Positions 8,601 through 21,059 of a stretch of 64,000 nucleotides of DNA are shown one piece after another. The DNA comes from Magnolia sinica (Eukaryota > Streptophyta > Magnoliopsida > Magnoliales > Magnoliaceae), in assembly GCF_029962835.1 (NCBI RefSeq), contig NC_080584.1, positions 83,914,862-83,978,861 on the forward strand. The letters run 5' to 3'. The translations under genes and the position numbers were made by a program. The notes beneath the pieces are model-generated. The model made no database searches and was not told the origin of the DNA. It was given only the letters and a program-made list of their open reading frames with translations. Position 1 is the first letter of the stretch. Each line of letters begins with the position of its first letter.

Positions 8601-11600
8601 TTATAGGTTTAGGTTTGGTTTAGGTTAAGGTTATAGGTTTAGGTTAAGGTTAGGCTATAGGTTATAATTAAGTTTAGGTTATAGGTTAAGGTCTAGGTTA
8701 TAGGTTTTGGTTTAGGTTTAGGTCAAGGTTTAGGTTATAGGTTATAGCTTTTGGGAACTTGATTACAGGTTAAGGTTTAGGTTTAGGAAATCGGGTTCGG
8801 GTTCGGGATTGGGTTTAGGTTCGGGCTTTCAAGTTTAGGTTTAGGTTAGGGAGTTGAGATTAGGATTAGGTGTAGGTTTGGGTATAGGGATAGGTCAAGG
8901 TTTAGGTTAGGTTATAGGTTATAAGTATAGGTTTAGGTTAGGTTATAGGTATAGGTTTAGGTTATAGGTCAAGGTTTAGGGATTTCAGTTTAGGCTATAG
9001 GTTTAGGATTAGGTCTAGGTTGAGGTTTAGGGAATTGAGTTTAGGTTATAGGTTTAGGTTTAGGTTTAAGTTGAGGTTTAGGGAATTGAGTTTAGGTTAT
9101 AGGTTTAGGTTTAGGTTTAGGTTTAGGTTTAGGTAATAGGTTTTGGGATTTGAGAATAGTTTTAGGTTATAAGTATAGGTTTAGGTTAGGTTATAGGTCA
9201 AGGTTTTGGGATTTGAGTTTAGGTTATAGGTTTAGGATTAGGTCTAGGTTGAGGTTTAGGGAATTGAGTTTAGGTTATAGGTTTAGGTTTAGGTTGAGGT
9301 TTAGGGAATTGAGTTTAGGTTATAGGTTTAGGTTTAGGTATAGGTTTAGGTATAGGTTTTGGGATTTGGGAATAGTTTTAGGTTATAAGTATAGGTTTAG
9401 GTTAGGTTATAGGTTAAGGTTTTGGGATTTGAGTTTAGGCTATAGGTTTAGGTTTAGGTCTAGGTCTAGGTTAAGGTTTAGGGATTTGAGTTTAGGCTAT
9501 AGGTTTAGGTTTAGGTCTAGGTCTAGGTTAAGGTTTAGGGATTTGAGTTTAGGCTATAGGTTTAGGTTTAGGTCTAGGTTGAGGTTAGGTTATAGGTTTA
9601 AGTTTAGGTTTAGGTTTAAGTGTCGGTTTCGGTTTTAGGGATTTGAGAATGGGTTCGGGTTTAGGTTATAGGTTTTGGTTTTGGTTTAGGTTATAGGTCT
9701 TGGGATTTGATAATGGGTTCAGGTTTAGGTTATAGGTTTTGGATTTGAGAATGGGTTTAGGTAATAGGTTTTGGAATTTGGGAATAGTTTTAGGTTATAA
9801 GTATAGATTTAGGTTAGGTTATAGGTCAAGGTTTAGGGATTTGAGTTTAGGCTATAGGTTTAGGATTAGGTCTAGGTTGAGGTTTAGGGAATTGAGTTTA
9901 GGTTATAGGTTTAGGTTTAGGTTTAGGTTGAGGTTTAGGGAATTGAGTTTAGGTTATAGGTTTAGGTTTAGGTAATAGGTTTTGGGATTTGGGAATAGTT
10001 TTAGGTTATAAGTATAGGTTTAGGTTAGGTTATAGGTCAAGGTTTTGGGATTTGAGTTTAGGCTATAGGTTTAGGATTAGGTCTAGGTTAAGGTTTAGGG
10101 ATTTAAGTTTAGGTTATAGGTTTAGGTTTAGGTTTAGGTTTAGGTTGAGGTTTAGGGAATTGAGTTTAGGTTATAGGTTTAGGTAATAGGTTTTGGGATT
10201 TGGGAATAGTTTTAGGTTATAAGTATAGGTTTAAGTTAGGTTATAGGTCAAGGTTTTGGGATTTGAGTTTAGGTTATAGGTTTAGGATTAGGTCTAGGTT
10301 GAAGTTTAGGGAATTGAGTTTAGGTTTAGGTTTAGGTTGAGGTTTAGGGAATTGAGTTTAGGTTATAGGTTTAGGTTTAGGTTTAGGTTTAGGTAATAGG
10401 TTTTGGGATTTGGGAATAGTTTTAGGTTATAAGTATAGGTTTAGGTTAGGTTATAGGTTAAGGTTTTGGGATTTGAGTTTAGGCTATAGGTTTAGGTTTA
10501 GGTCTAGGTCTAGGTTAAGGTTTAGGGATTTGAGTTTAGGTTATAGGTTTAGGTTTAGGTCTAGGTCTAGGTTAAGGTTTAGGGATTTGAGTTTAGGCTA
10601 TAGGTTTAGGTTTAGGTTTAGGTCTAGGTTGAGGTTAGGTTATTGGTTTAGGTTTAGGTTTAGGTTTAGGTGTCGGTTTCGGTTTTGGGGATTTGAGAAT
10701 GGGTTCGGGTTTAGGTTATAGGTTTTGGTTTTGGTTTAGGTTATAGGTCTTGGGATTTGATAATGGGTTCAGGTTTAGGTTATAGGTTTTGGATTTGAGA
10801 ATGGGTTTAGGTAATAGGTTTTGGGATTTGGGAATAATTTTAGGTTATAAGTATAGGTTTAGGTTACGTTATAGGTCAAGGTTTAAGGATTTGAGTTTAG
10901 GCTATAGGTTTATGATTAGGTCTAGGTTGAGGTTTAGGGAATTGAGTTTAGGTTATAGGTTTAGGTTTAGGTTTAGGTTTAGGTAATAGGTTTTGGGATT
11001 TGGGAATAGTTTTAGGTTATAAGTATAGGTTTAGGTTATAGGTCAAGGTTTAGGGATTTGAGTTTAGGCTATAGGTTTAGGATTAGGTCTAGGTTTAGGT
11101 TTAGGGAATTGAGTTTAGGTTATAGGTTTAGGTTTAGGTTTAGGTTGAGGTTTAGGGAATTGAGTTTAGGTTATAGGTTTAGGTTTAGGTTTAGGTTTAG
11201 GTAATAGGTTTTGGGATTTGGGAATAGTTTTAGGTTATAAGTATAGGTTTAGGTTAGGTTATAGGTCAAGGTTTTGGGATTTGAGTTTAGGTTATAGGTT
11301 TAGGATTAGGTCTAGGTTTAGGTTTAGGGAATTGAGTTTAGGTTATAGGTTTAGGGAAAGGTTAGGTAAAAGTTATAGGTTTTGGGATTTGAGAATAGTT
11401 TTAGGTTATAAGTATAGGTTTAGGTTAGGTTATAGGATTAGGTGTAGGTTTAGGTTTAGGGATTTGAGTTTAGGTTATAGGTTTAGGTTTAGGTTTTAGG
11501 TTTAGGTTTAGGTTTAGGTTTGGGTTTTGGGATTTGAGAATGGGTTCGGATTTAGGTTATAGGTTTTGGAATTTGATAATGGGTTCGGGTTTAGGTTATA

Positions 11601-13530
11601 GGTTATATGTTTTGGTTTTGGTTTAGGTTATAGGTTTTGATTTAGGTTGTAGGTTAACGGTTTAGGTTAAGGTTTAGGTTATAGGTTTTTGGATTTGAGA
11701 ATGAGTTCGGGTTTAGCCTATAGGTTTTGGCTTTGGGTTAGGTTATACGTTTGGTTTAGGTTATAGGTTATAGGTTTAGGTTTAGGTTTGGGTTTAGGTT
11801 ATAGGATTTGAGAATGGGTTCGGGTTTAGGATATAGGTTTTGGTTTTGGTTTAGGTTATATGTTTTGATTTAGGTTATAGGTTAAAGGTTTAGGTTTTAG
11901 GTTTTGGTTTTGGTTTTGGTTTTGGTTTAGGTTATAGGTTATAGGTTTTGGTTAAGGTTTAGGGAAAGGTAATAGGTTTTGATTTAGGTTATAGGTTATA
12001 GGTTTAGGTTTTGATTTTGATTTAGGTTATAGGTTATGGGTTTAGGTTAAGGTTTAGGTTTAGGTTATTGGTTTTGGGATTTGAGAATGGGTTCAGGTTT
12101 AGGTTATAGGTTTTGGTTATAGGTTAAGGTTTATGTTTAGGTTTAGGTTTAGGTTATAGGTTTAGGGATTTGAGAATGGGTTCGGGTTTAGGTTATAAGT
12201 TTTGGTTATAGGTTATAGGTTTAGGTTAAGGTTTAGGTTTAGGTTAAAGGTTTTGGGATTTGAGAATGAGTTCAAGTTTAAGTTATAGGTTTTGGTTTTG
12301 GTTTAGGTTATAGGTTTTGGGATTTGAGAATGGGTTCAGGATTAGGTTATAGGTTTTGGTTTTGGTTTAGGTTATAGGTTTTGGTTTAGGTTATAGGTTA
12401 TAGGTTTAGGTTAAGGTTTAGGTTTACGTTATAGGTTTTGGGATTTGAGAATGGGTTCGGGTTTAGGTTATAGGTTTTGGTTTAGGTTATAGGTTTTGAG
12501 ATTTGAGAATGGGTTCGGGTTTACGTTATAAGTTTTGGTTTTGGTTTTGGTTTAGGTTATAAGTTTTTGGATTTCAGAATGGGTTATGGTTTAGGTTTAG
12601 GAAATTGGGTTCAGGTTCGGGATTAGGTTTAAGTTTTGGGTTTTCAAGTTTAGGTTTAGGTTTAGGTTAGGGAGTTAAGATTAGGATTAGGTGTAGGTTT
12701 AGGTTTTGGGAATTGAGTCTAGGTTATAGGTTTTGGGAAAGGTTAGGTTTAGGTTATAGGTTTTGGGATTTGGGAATAGTTTTAGGTTATAAGTATAGGT
12801 TTAGGTTAGGTTATAGTTTAAGGTTTAGGGATTTAAGTTTAGGCTATAGGTTTAGGTTTAGGTTTAGGGAATTGAGTTTAGGTTATAGGTTTAGGGAAAG
12901 ATTAGGTTTAGGTTATAGGTTTTGAGATTTGAGAATAGTTTTAGGTTATAAGTATAAGTTTAGGTTAGGTTATAAGTTAAGGTTTAGGGATTTGAGTTTA
13001 GGTTATAGGATTAGGTTTAGGTTTAGGTTTAGGGATTTGAGTTTAGGTTATAGGTTTAGGTTTAGGTTTAGGTTTAAGTTTGGTTTAGGTTATAGGTTTT
13101 GATTTAGGTTATAGGTTAACGGTTTAGGTTATAAGTTTTAGGTTTACGTTTAGGTTTAGATTATAAGTTATAGGTTTTGATTTAGGTTATAGGTTAGGGT
13201 TTAGGTTTAGGTTTAGGTTTAGGTTTAGGTTTAGGTTATAAGATATAGGTTTAGGGAATTGAGAATAGGTTAAGGTTTAGGTTTAGAAAATCGGGTTCGG
13301 GTTCGGGATCGGGTTAATGTTTGTGTTTTCAAGTTTAGGTATAGGTTTAGGTTAGGGAGTTAAGATTAGGATTAGGTGTAGCTTTAGGTTTAGGGATTTG
13401 AGAATACATTTAGGTTTTAGGTTTAGGTTTATGGTTTAGATTTTAGGTTAAGGTTTAGGTTTAGGTTAAGGTTGAGGTTTAGGTTATAGGTTAAGGTTTT
13501 AGGTCATAGGTTTTGGTTTAGGTTAAAGGT
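8600..13530 (+). repeat. Telomere-like TTTAGG/TATAGG array with higher-order structure
   Basis: About 4.9 kb of GGTTTA hexamers mixed with GGTTATAGG variants, nearly free of C on the plus strand. The plant telomere unit is TTTAGGG; here the usual unit is six bases and degenerate. A marker phrase (AATAGTTTTAGGTTATAAG) recurs at about 9150, 9369, 9780, 9991, 10207, 10415, 10829, 11007 and 11218, mostly 175-220 bp apart with two gaps of about 412. A longer block repeats at about 1,050-bp spacing (9739 against 10789). Long ORFs here encode only Arg/Phe/Tyr/Leu low complexity and are not genes. Confidence 0.9.
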
Positions 13531-13533
13531 ATG

Positions 13534-14036
13534 GTCCCTGCAAATACAGATATAAACATAGCCATCCGACGCAAATGCCAAGCCCTTCCAATGCTGTCCA
13601 TAAAAAATGGACAGCTTCATCATGGTCATAATAGCGGTTCCCTCTTTCCAGGGAACCCCGCTCTTCCGAATAGCTCCGACGCACATCCGGATCTGCTCCA
13701 TTAATTTCGATCAAATACATAAACACGGCCTGTCCAAATGGCCAGGCCCCTCCAATGCTATCCATAGCAAATGGACAGCTTCATCATGGTCATAGTAGCG
13801 GTTCCCACCTTCCAGGGACCCCCGCTCTTCCGGATAGCTCCGACGCACATCCAGGTCTGCTCCATCAATTTCGAGCAGCGGTTCATAAATACGGCCTGTC
13901 CAAATGGGCAGGTCACTCCAATCATGATTCAAAGAAGAGAACTCGAGGGTTTTCCTTACCTTCCATTGTATGCTTCCAAGGTGCAGATGCCCCTGAAACA
14001 CATACATCCTGAGAATCGCTTTTCAAAATCGTAGAC
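13534..14036 (-). pseudogene. Unrecognised captured fragment with an internal 164-bp tandem duplication
   Basis: Two units, about 13575-13738 and 13739-13905, repeat at 164-bp spacing. On the minus strand both read as similar peptide (motifs DVRRSYPEERGSLEGG and YYDHDEAVHLLW). An open stretch spans 13711-14007. I do not recognise the protein. It lies downstream, on the same strand, of the PTB-like exons, with a possible donor near 13958. It could be exon sequence from another gene or a non-coding repeat that happens to be open. Confidence 0.35.
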
Positions 14037-14064
14037 TGTTTTGTTTTGAAACTCGTTCATCTCA

Positions 14065-14244
14065 CCTGAAAAACCAGCTGAAGCAGATCACTCTGAAAAA
14101 CAGAAACAGGTGCAAAGGCAACAACTATGAAGACAAATTGTAATTAGAGTTTCAACGCTCAAAATAAAAAGAGATGGTATGAAATACCTCAGATATTTCA
14201 TGGCCAACGTTTCGGACATGAATAACCTTAGAAGGCTCTGTCAT
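14065..14244 (-). pseudogene. Captured 5' exons of a polypyrimidine-tract-binding protein gene
   Basis: On the minus strand an ATG at 14242-14244 opens MTEPSKVIHVRNVGHEIS, the start of the first RRM in plant PTB homologs. The exon ends at 14188 before GTATTT. A second tiny exon at about 14068-14094, between a TTTTCAG acceptor and a GTGAGA donor, reads SDLLQLV, the next residues of that RRM. PTB proteins are nuclear/cytoplasmic RNA-binding splicing regulators. The rest of the RRM and the other domains are absent, so this is a fragment. Retained intron structure points to DNA-level capture by CACTA-2. Confidence 0.78.
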
Positions 14245-14249
14245 CTTAG

Positions 14250-17040
14250 CAGATCTCTGCAGCAAGCAAAATGGCAGAGAATCCAGGAATTTCACTATTT
14301 ACTATTTACATACAGGTAAAACATAGTTGAATTTAATGTAAAGAAAAACAATCACAACCAATTCATGTCATTTACTTCAACATATAAATTTAGGGGGAAA
14401 AAACCAGTAATCTTTATAGATGAGGGCCATGTAAGCCCAACTTTCATTGATCCAGACTGTACATATGGTGATAACTAGACACTCTAGATCCAGACCGCTG
14501 CTAGAAACTAGACACTCTACCCACAGAAGATTCCAGCCAATCCATGTCCATGGAGAGACCTTTTGAATTAATGAACAATCAAAAGTTTCAATTAAGCGAA
14601 TCAAAAATTAGGTGGCATGGCATGCAACAAGGTTATTACATGCCATCTCACAAATACTACACAAAAGGGTAGGCTAAATCAGATGATCCCAGCCCTTTGA
14701 GTGTGGGTTTATTTTCTCACCACCATCTGTTTTTACATATCATAGATAATTAGCATCATCAAAACCAACAACATATAAGTATACACGTTATCAAATGTAC
14801 AGTAAGATCTAATCACTTTAAGACCCGGCTGATCATCGAATCTAAATTCTCGAGTTTTTGAACATGTTAGAGTTTCTCTGATGGCAACTCACTATTAGGA
14901 TTTTATAATGAGGATGGTGTTAGTAGCTTCCATTGGCCTTCCATGTATATTGAACAGTCCCATAAAGTGGCACACATGAAGAAGATGAGATCTGTACACT
15001 ATGCATCTAGTGGCCCTGTTATGGATGGTATGATGGACCATACAAAAATCACATTGCACTAGACAATACAAACTCACTTGGCTTGTAGATGTTTATAGAA
15101 CAGATTAACCTTTTGACACTGTGTCTAAAAGGTAAACTCTGTAGTCTAATCCAGATAAAGCAATCCAAGAGATATTGAATTACTAAAAAAAGAAATCTAA
15201 ACTCACTTGGCTTGTAGATGTTTATAGAACGACACACTTCCCCTTCCTTCATGAGTCAAGATCAACATCGGCACCATCTTCCTCAGCTTCATCTTTTGGG
15301 TCATTTCCAAGATCTAAAAAAGTCAATGAATAACCATTAAAATGCTTCATCTTCTAGGTTCATTTCCAAGATCTTATATAAGTTCATTTCCTGCTACATC
15401 CTTTTGGTTCTAAAAATCATTAATTAGAAATGGAACCAATTCTCTGCAAAGAACAAAGGTTAACATAAATACTCTTGAACCATGTAAGCAACACTTCAAA
15501 TACATGAATACTCCAGCTCCAGCTTCTTGGCATTCATGATGCATTACATTCCCCAATAAAGGCTGCCTATAGTAGTTAACAAATCAAATATTTAAAAATG
15601 ATTACTTCTGGATGAATAATTGCCTGTGGAATCATGAAAGATTTGAAAATATTCAAACATATAAGAGAACTATCATTCTATTTTTGAGGTAGCATTTGGA
15701 GTTACTGACAAATCATGGATGACAGTTGGTAGGGCTTTCAGCTACCCACTCAATCATAATCATAAACATTTAAAGAATAAATATCCAAATATATAAGAAA
15801 AAGAATGAAATAATGATGTAAATGTAAGTTAACTTAGTAAAACATATTTTTCCAAACATGTCATCTTGGCCTTTGGATGAAATATTGATTTAAATGTAAG
15901 ATGGTTAATATTACTTTTCACAGTGTAAAGTTTCAGTTATGTCTCTTCTTTACCTTCCATTTTCTTCTTAACAAGAAAATCCATATTTACTAATATTCCC
16001 ATTTTTCTATTTTTCAAAAGCATGAGTTCGAACTCTGAACTCATTGATGGGGTGTAAATAGAATAACACAGGAGAGAAATTATGGGGCCCTGTACATCAG
16101 TCGATGTGAATAGTATAGCACACTCCAAAAGTTGGCTGCCAAGAACCTATTTGTCTGTATAAAAAAGAAAACAACACATGCCATCACCACTCCCACATAC
16201 AAGAAAGGACCGGACCAGTACTAACAGTAGAGATGCACACACTAATATGAAATGATCAGATTTTTCTCTATTTTTTCCCTTCTCCATCATAAAACAAGCA
16301 GTTATTTCTTTGCGATAGGAATTTGGAAGTAAACAAAAATAAGGGTAAGCACTAGCAAAAAGAAAAAACAGAAGAAGAAGAACCATATACTCAGAAGCAT
16401 GAAAAAGAACTACCAATCAGGCCATGAAAATGAACTAGACCGAAGACCCATTTGTCTTTCAGAATCAGATTCTGAGTTGCTAGATGAATTTATCTTATAT
16501 GTAAAATTTATCTCCCAAATTCAAATTAGAGCTTGGTGAATTTTTCCCAACCTAGATCCTTAGTTGTTTAATTTTCTTGTGTGTAAATTGCTAAATCTAT
16601 CACCAAAAATCAGATTCTTCTTCTAGGTGATCAGATTTCTTTTGCCGAATGGTGTTGATTTTTATGTCTTTCCCAACTTGATTCTATATGTGGATTTGTA
16701 CGTATTTTTTGAAACCTGATTTTTTTTTTCTACTGATCCATAGATAATACCATGTTGACTTTGAATCATCCAAGATCATATTATTTTTCCCATTGAATTG
16801 TTCTCTGCACACATGCTAAATTTTAATTGAATTGTGAACGTCATTCACAGTAAACTTGTTGGCTTTGCTGAACTTTCAGGGCTCACCATATGTGTTGGAT
16901 CACAAAGCTCCAACTAGTAGAAGTTTTTATCAATATCTGAACCATATATATAAATAACAAATGACATAATACAAATATTAAAGGCAAGAGAAAGGGAAAG
17001 AAAGTTCAGGCAAAGTCATCTTACAACGAGGAAATTTACC
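14250..17040. other. CACTA-2 interior, AT-rich with no recognised gene
   Basis: Mostly AT-rich, intron-like sequence. A 33-bp direct repeat (core CTCACTTGGCTTGTAGATG) occurs at about 15069 and 15200. A possible terminal exon on the minus strand near 15249-15312 ends in an acidic peptide (DEAEEDGADVDLDS then stop) that I cannot assign. Nothing else is supported. Confidence 0.45.
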
Positions 17041-17433
17041 TGTGTAAAATATGTAATCAACTGTGCCAATGAAATCTCTAATGCACTTTGTGAACTACGG
17101 TTCATTAGTCGTGGGGTCCATTTTCCTTCTTTGTTGCTCCAAACCAATTCCAACTCCCACCATCCTTACAAAGGATGAGTATGCACTGACCTGTAACAAA
17201 CACATTGTCACAACTTGTGCAAAATAAGTGGGTGGTTCAAGGGAAGTGGCAGCAGGTTGAAGTTTTACCATTGGAAGTTGATGAATTAATTTGTTTACAG
17301 GATGCAAGATTCCAAGAGTGTCTACTGTCAAGTCAGGATGCAACTCATCCACCTTCCCCATAGCCAGATGTTCATTCAACACTTGTGATGTAAAATTATA
17401 TATTGGCAATTGCAAAGAATGTAAAGAAATCAA
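17041..17433 (-). pseudogene. Unrecognised open stretch, possible captured exons
   Basis: A minus-strand open stretch (motif KVDELHPDLTVDTLGILHP) is followed by a polypyrimidine-AG acceptor-like site and a second open part (VSAYSSFVRMVG). I do not recognise the family. It shares strand with the other captured exons in CACTA-2, the main reason to list it. It could equally be chance. Confidence 0.3.
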
Positions 17434-18263
17434 TTGACACTGTGAATTGGAAAAATGAAAAATTGAAGATCATCTATTCTGAGATTCCACATAGAAAGCA
17501 CACACCTTCCCGGCAATCAATTTAATCCTCATAATGCTAATAGTTTTACATGTACTTCCATGAATGACTTTGGAACCTTTTGCATTCTTTTTTAAATGAT
17601 GGAAAGCTATTTCACCCTATGAACATTAAAATAATCTGAAAGAGATTGCTTGATCACAGTCAAATCCAACAATAAATAAAACATGCCACCAAATTTCATG
17701 GAATGGAATCATATACCTACTTTACACACAACAACACCCCTATATGAAGTGTAACTAGAGCACATTCCCTACTTCAATGTATTCAACTTTTGCAACATAA
17801 GCAAGTAAAAATCAAGCCACAAGTCAAACTTAAAAGAGTGCTCAACTAAGTTACAATTTAGGTGTGGCAGTAAGGATTTTTTTTCTTTTTCTTTTTTACT
17901 TTTTATGGCATTACTATGAGGGATTTACAAACTATTGCAGTAAATAAATGGAGATATGCTGTCTGTGACTCTACATGCACATTAACATTACAATAACATA
18001 TGAGCAACATTTGCAAGACAATTCATGAAGGTCTTGCAGGATACACTATGGTATTATTACCAACTCAATGATATCAACATGCACAAAAAATAACATAAAC
18101 TATCTCAACCAGAAATAAAGTCACAATGCAATAACTTCCCAATCATTATACAAAGCATTGTTACATGATTAATCCCGAGAACAGCAAGGAAGAAAATGTG
18201 AGGGACCAGCTGAACAAGGGCATTGTACCTGATGATGCCTAGCAGGTCTAATTAAGGCCTGGT

Positions 18264-18483
18264 TCAGGGAGCCTCCTGCAGGAGTACTCCGAATGCCATT
18301 TCAAAGTCTTCCAGAAAGAAAAGTGGAAAAAAAAAAGGAAAAGAAAAGAAAAACCCACTTGAGTTCTTTGAAACCCGTACCATAAAGCTTGAGTTGTGTT
18401 TCAAGATCATGGCTCCCACTCGAATCACCTGCACTACTGCCAATGGGCTGTTTATCAATCAACCGCCTCCTTTTCTTGGTCAT
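18264..18483 (-). pseudogene. Unrecognised captured N-terminal exon
   Basis: A minus-strand ATG at 18481-18483 opens a basic start (MTKKRRRLIDK) followed by a Ser/Gly-rich part and LETQLKLYGTGFKEL, then low-complexity sequence that looks intronic. It resembles a first coding exon, but I cannot name the family. No continuation was found nearby. Confidence 0.35.
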
Positions 18484-18891
18484 CGCTTCTTCAAGAATTC
18501 AACTTATCAAATATCAAAATACTATCAAACAGATCTCAAACCAATTTCCAAAGAAAAGCAATGAAATCATCAATGAAAATAGAGAATTCTGCATAAAAAA
18601 ACACTATAAAAAAATTGAACTTTTTCTGTGGCACTCTTTCTTTGCACCAAGGCCACATCTCTTCTGGTAGCTTTCACGTCAAATTAATGTGTATGATAAC
18701 CATCAGTAATTTTTCAGCAACGATCTAGAATAAGAAAGAAAGAACCAACATACAGAGGTGAAAGAGAAAGAATAAACATACACAAGTGTAAGACATGCAA
18801 AGTTGTAGGGTCTCTCCAATTACAGCTAGCAAATGTCTTCTTTGCACACACAACACAATTCGATAATGATATTCAGACAATCACTGTAAGA

Positions 18892-19010
18892 GTCTCTCCA
18901 ATTACAGCTACAAGAACATTTGTGTCTAGGTCCCATAAAGTGACAATATCCTCTGCAGCAATATAGCTAGAACAGAGCCATCGCCAGAAAATACAGCAGT
19001 TGTCATTGAC
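18892..19010 (-). pseudogene. Captured WD40-repeat fragment (WDR75-like)
   Basis: On the minus strand, AVFSGDGSVLA is followed after a frame change by AAEDIVTLWDLDTNVLVAVIGET, the pattern of one WD40 blade: S-x-D/G-x-S near its start and L-W-D at its end. The wording is closest to the WDR75/NAN1 family of nucleolar ribosome-biogenesis proteins, from memory. The frame break and lack of other blades make it non-functional. A short copy of its edge is repeated at about 18809-18833. Confidence 0.5.
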
Positions 19011-19119
19011 CTTTTCTTGCATGGAAATCAAGTTCTCAATCAGAACCTGGACTAGAGCAGTCCAATCTCTGTCATTTTTGGCTCATTGCTCACCAATGTA
19101 GTGACAACCGGTGCACAGT

Positions 19120-19800
19120 CCCAATCACTATAAATAAATAGAAAACGAGATGTGAAAATCTTATTTAAGGCATGCATTTGTAAAACTAAAGATTTTACAT
19201 ATATTCCAACCATCCACATTCAAAAGAAAAGAAAAAAAAAATTGCTAATTTTATGAAGTGACACATTTCATTACAGAGATTATTTGAAAATAAACAATTA
19301 TAAATAAATAGAACATGAGATGTGAATATCTGAGCTAAGGCATGCATGTGTAGATCTAATGATTCTATGTGTACTCCAACCATCCAAACTCAAAAGAAAA
19401 GAAAAGAAAAGAAAAATCTTCTCTTTTTTTTTGGCTGAATTTTATGAACTAACACCATTCATTTGAAAAATTAGCTGAAAATAAAATATAAAAACAATAG
19501 AAAATGAGATGCAAAAATCTGATCGAAGGCATGCATTTGTACATTTAATGATTCTACATGTATTCCAACCATCCACACTCAAAAGAAGAAGAAAAGAAAT
19601 ACTAATTTTGCTGAATTTTATGAATTGACACCATTCATTCCAAAAATTACTTGAAAATAGAAAGTTAACAAAAAATGAAAATGAGATGCAAAAAATTGAA
19701 CTAAGGCATGCATGTGTAGATTTAAAGATTCTACATGTATTCCAACCATCCACGCTCAAAAGAAAATAGAAGAAAAAGCTGACACTATTCATTACAACTG
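19120..19800. repeat. Tandem repeat of about 180 bp, roughly four copies
   Basis: The marker GGCATGCAT(T/G)TGTA recurs at about 19168, 19338, 19528 and 19705 (170-190 bp apart). Each is followed by ATTCCAACCATCCAC-like text, an AAAAGAAAAG run and a TTTTATGAA stretch. Copies differ by indels. The open frames in it are by-products of low complexity. Confidence 0.8.
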
Positions 19801-19934
19801 ACACTATCCATGTATTTTGTGAATTTCAGTCTATGTAAGATGAACAAACATACATCCCTTGTAATATGATGAGCCAAAAGAGCTCAAAACTACTCTACAC
19901 ATGATAGGAAAAGTGATAACAGGTGGGTAAAAGT

Positions 19935-20177
19935 TTTAGACCTTGAAGAAGGCTCCTTAGCTGACTCTTCGATCACCTAAGATGACTCAGACAAAGGTGT
20001 AGAGCTCTTGTCAGTATTTGGGCCATTTGTGATGATTGCATTAAGCCTAAAACTAGCATCAAAGCTTCCGAAACTCAATCCACTTCTCTCAGCTTCAGGG
20101 ACATGAAGATGGTTTGGAATGATGACATGTTTGTCTGAGAAATGCAAATCCTCTAGCTTCACTGTTACCTCTTGAGT
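19935..20177 (-). pseudogene. Captured exon, probably GBF-interacting protein 1-like (GIP1-like)
   Basis: After a CTGCAG acceptor (20178-20183) the minus strand reads TQEVTVKLEDLHFSDKHV, then VIIPNHLHVPEAERSGLSFG. That pattern recalls the conserved motif of plant DUF1296/GIP1-like proteins (recalled, not searched). A TAG in SES-S-stop interrupts the frame at 19977, yet the same frame continues sensibly (VIEESAKEPSSR), suggesting a former Gln codon. A fragment only. Confidence 0.45.
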
Positions 20178-20527
20178 CTGCAGCACTAGACACAGATAGT
20201 GACTGAGAACTGACTTCTTAGTAGCCTTGATGCATAAATCAATCAAGCAAAACTTAATGACCCAAACTTGAATCAGCCGTATTTTCAAAGCACAATTTGA
20301 CATGCCCGTGCAGCAAATGTTTATAAAAAGATCAACCATTGAAACCTTAGAAATGAGTTGTATATTCACATTTTGAACTTTATCTTGGCACATACAACTG
20401 AACAAGCAAAATAAATTCAGATCAGTGCAACCGCTTTTAGTGTACTATGAAGTCAGATTCTAAGGTTTTTTTTTAAATGGTAGCTAGTAGCTACTAAGAA
20501 GTCAAAGAGTGAAGTTTTGTATGAAAG

Positions 20528-20528
<1 letters not shown>

Positions 20529-20620
<92 letters not shown>
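20529..20620. repeat. (TA)n microsatellite
   Basis: An uninterrupted TA run of about 90 bp between the GIP1-like and CK2 beta fragments. Confidence 0.95.
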
Positions 20621-20623
<3 letters not shown>

Positions 20624-20847
20624 GAACGGATAGAAATTATAAACAGATTCGATACCTGAAAGTTGCAAAATGCAAATACAGTCTATTAGTTCTAATTCCA
20701 GAGCTTATCTGCAAGTTGCGTGCAAGTGATAATGGAGAGATCTATGAGCCTAGATGCAATATCCTGATACCTGCGGCCATCAATGGCAATTGTACACACA
20801 TTAGTACTAAGATTTAGTGACTAAAATCATCCACTGAAAGAGTCATC

Positions 20848-21050
20848 ATCCAAGATCATATCTAAGGCATAATCATAATAGGGAACCTGTCCTTGCAGTC
20901 CACATAAATTGAAGTCATCTTGTATATAATCCTCATCAACTTCACAAAGGAGCTCATTTCGTCTCAAGCCACAGAACCAAGAGATCCATGATGAATCATC
21001 TCCCTCAGAACAACTAAGTTCTGTCTCTTCGTTGCCTGTCTCTGAGAGGT
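20848..21050 (-). pseudogene. Captured exon of casein kinase 2 regulatory subunit beta
   Basis: On the minus strand, after an AAAG acceptor, an acidic lead ([13 protein letters not shown]) is followed by [30 protein letters not shown] and [12 protein letters not shown]. This is the highly conserved N-terminal part of CK2 beta, including the acidic loop. CK2 beta dimerises and recruits the catalytic CK2 alpha subunits. The family sequence is lost after about 20848, and the frame hits TGA at 20828-20830. The zinc-finger dimerisation domain (CPxxxC) is absent. It is an intact-looking but isolated exon with no partner exons recognised. Confidence 0.9.
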
Positions 21051-21059
21051 CTTTAAAAT

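Noticed and set aside
9150-9638. A 162-codon open frame (and similar ones at 9739, 10410 and 11218) rich in Arg, Phe, Tyr and Leu
   Set aside because: It is translation of TTTAGG/TATAGG repeats on a strand that lacks stops by composition; same motif in every unit, no start context or splice structure.
8600-13530. True chromosome end or telomere
   Set aside because: The repeat is degenerate, mostly six-base instead of TTTAGGG, and lies wholly inside a bounded CACTA element with LTR sequence on both sides.
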